This document shows positions 5,358 to 5,430 of a DNA stretch of 5,430 nucleotides, piece after piece. This DNA comes from an uncultured Syntrophomonadaceae bacterium (GTDB taxonomy: Bacteria; Bacillota; Syntrophomonadia; Syntrophomonadales; Syntrophomonadaceae), in NCBI GenBank assembly GCA_944391275.1, contig CALXSZ010000097.1, positions 1 through 5,430 on the forward strand, read 5' to 3'. The notes under the pieces were generated by a model, which was not told the DNA's origin, did not search any database, and worked only from the letters and a program-made list of their open reading frames with translations. Each line of letters opens with the position of its first letter. Positions within the stretch are counted from its first letter, which is position 1. The position numbers were made by a program, and so were the translations under genes.

Positions 5358-5385
5358 AACGCGCGTAACCAGATAATCATATTGC

Positions 5386-5430
5386 AGCCGAATGGTGTAG
5401 CGGTAGCACGACTGACTCTGGATCAGTTCG
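5386..5430 (+). tRNA. tRNA-Gln (anticodon CUG), 3' part cut by the window end
   Basis: The first 45 bases of a tRNA are present. The acceptor 5' strand is AGCCGAA (5386-5392), followed by T8 at 5393. The D-arm pairs GTGT (5395-5398) with GCAC (5406-5409), with G18-G19 at 5402-5403 and A14 at 5399. The anticodon stem ACTGA (5411-5415) pairs with TCAGT (5423-5427) around the loop CTCTGGA. The anticodon is CTG at 5418-5420, flanked by T33 and G37, so it reads CAG (Gln). The variable loop begins at the last bases; the T-arm and acceptor 3' strand lie beyond the window. Position 1 is set by counting back from T8 and could not be checked by pairing. Confidence 0.93.

Overview
The window looks like a piece of a spore-forming Bacillota (Firmicutes) chromosome, probably class Clostridia. 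I infer this from a BclA-type collagen-like protein, a short YtrA-type GntR regulator with an ABC-2 transporter, strong AGGAGG ribosome binding sites, sigma-A-like promoters, and moderate AT richness with AT-rich intergenic gaps. The genus cannot be fixed from the sequence.

Layout. (1) 2-592, plus strand: the 3' part of a collagen-like surface or spore-coat protein, 19 visible Gly-X-Y triplets followed by a C1q/TNF-like globular domain; its 5' end lies outside the window. (2) 617-652: a strong bidirectional terminator shared with the convergent operon. (3) 2488-655, minus strand: a compact three-gene operon, a YtrA-type GntR repressor, then an ABC ATPase, then an ABC-2 permease, with intergenic gaps of 3 and 1 nt. 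Its promoter (TTGACT-16-TATACT) is overlapped by a perfect 8+6+8 inverted repeat, the likely autoregulatory operator. (4) 5185-2618, minus strand: a complete class A penicillin-binding protein (GT51 transglycosylase plus transpeptidase, 855 aa) followed by its own terminator at 2571-2600. (5) 5329-5430, plus strand: a perfect-consensus promoter driving a tRNA-Gln(CUG) gene cut by the window end.

How the parts relate. The repressor, ATPase and permease form one self-regulated export or envelope-stress unit; related YtrA/PmtR-type systems answer to cell-envelope stress or export peptides, but the substrate here cannot be read from sequence. The PBP polymerises and crosslinks peptidoglycan independently: a terminator and a separate promoter lie between it and the operon. 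The gaps at 593-654, 2489-2617 and 5186-5385 hold the terminators, promoters, operator and leaders described below; no gene-free stretch exceeds 300 bases.

I see no mobile element, CRISPR array or clearly new multi-gene system. The points most worth a second look are the operator architecture, the Shine-Dalgarno sequences built into Glu-rich C-termini, the unusual ends of the PBP, the Gly-to-Arg break in the collagen repeat, and the apparent A1 of the tRNA-Gln.
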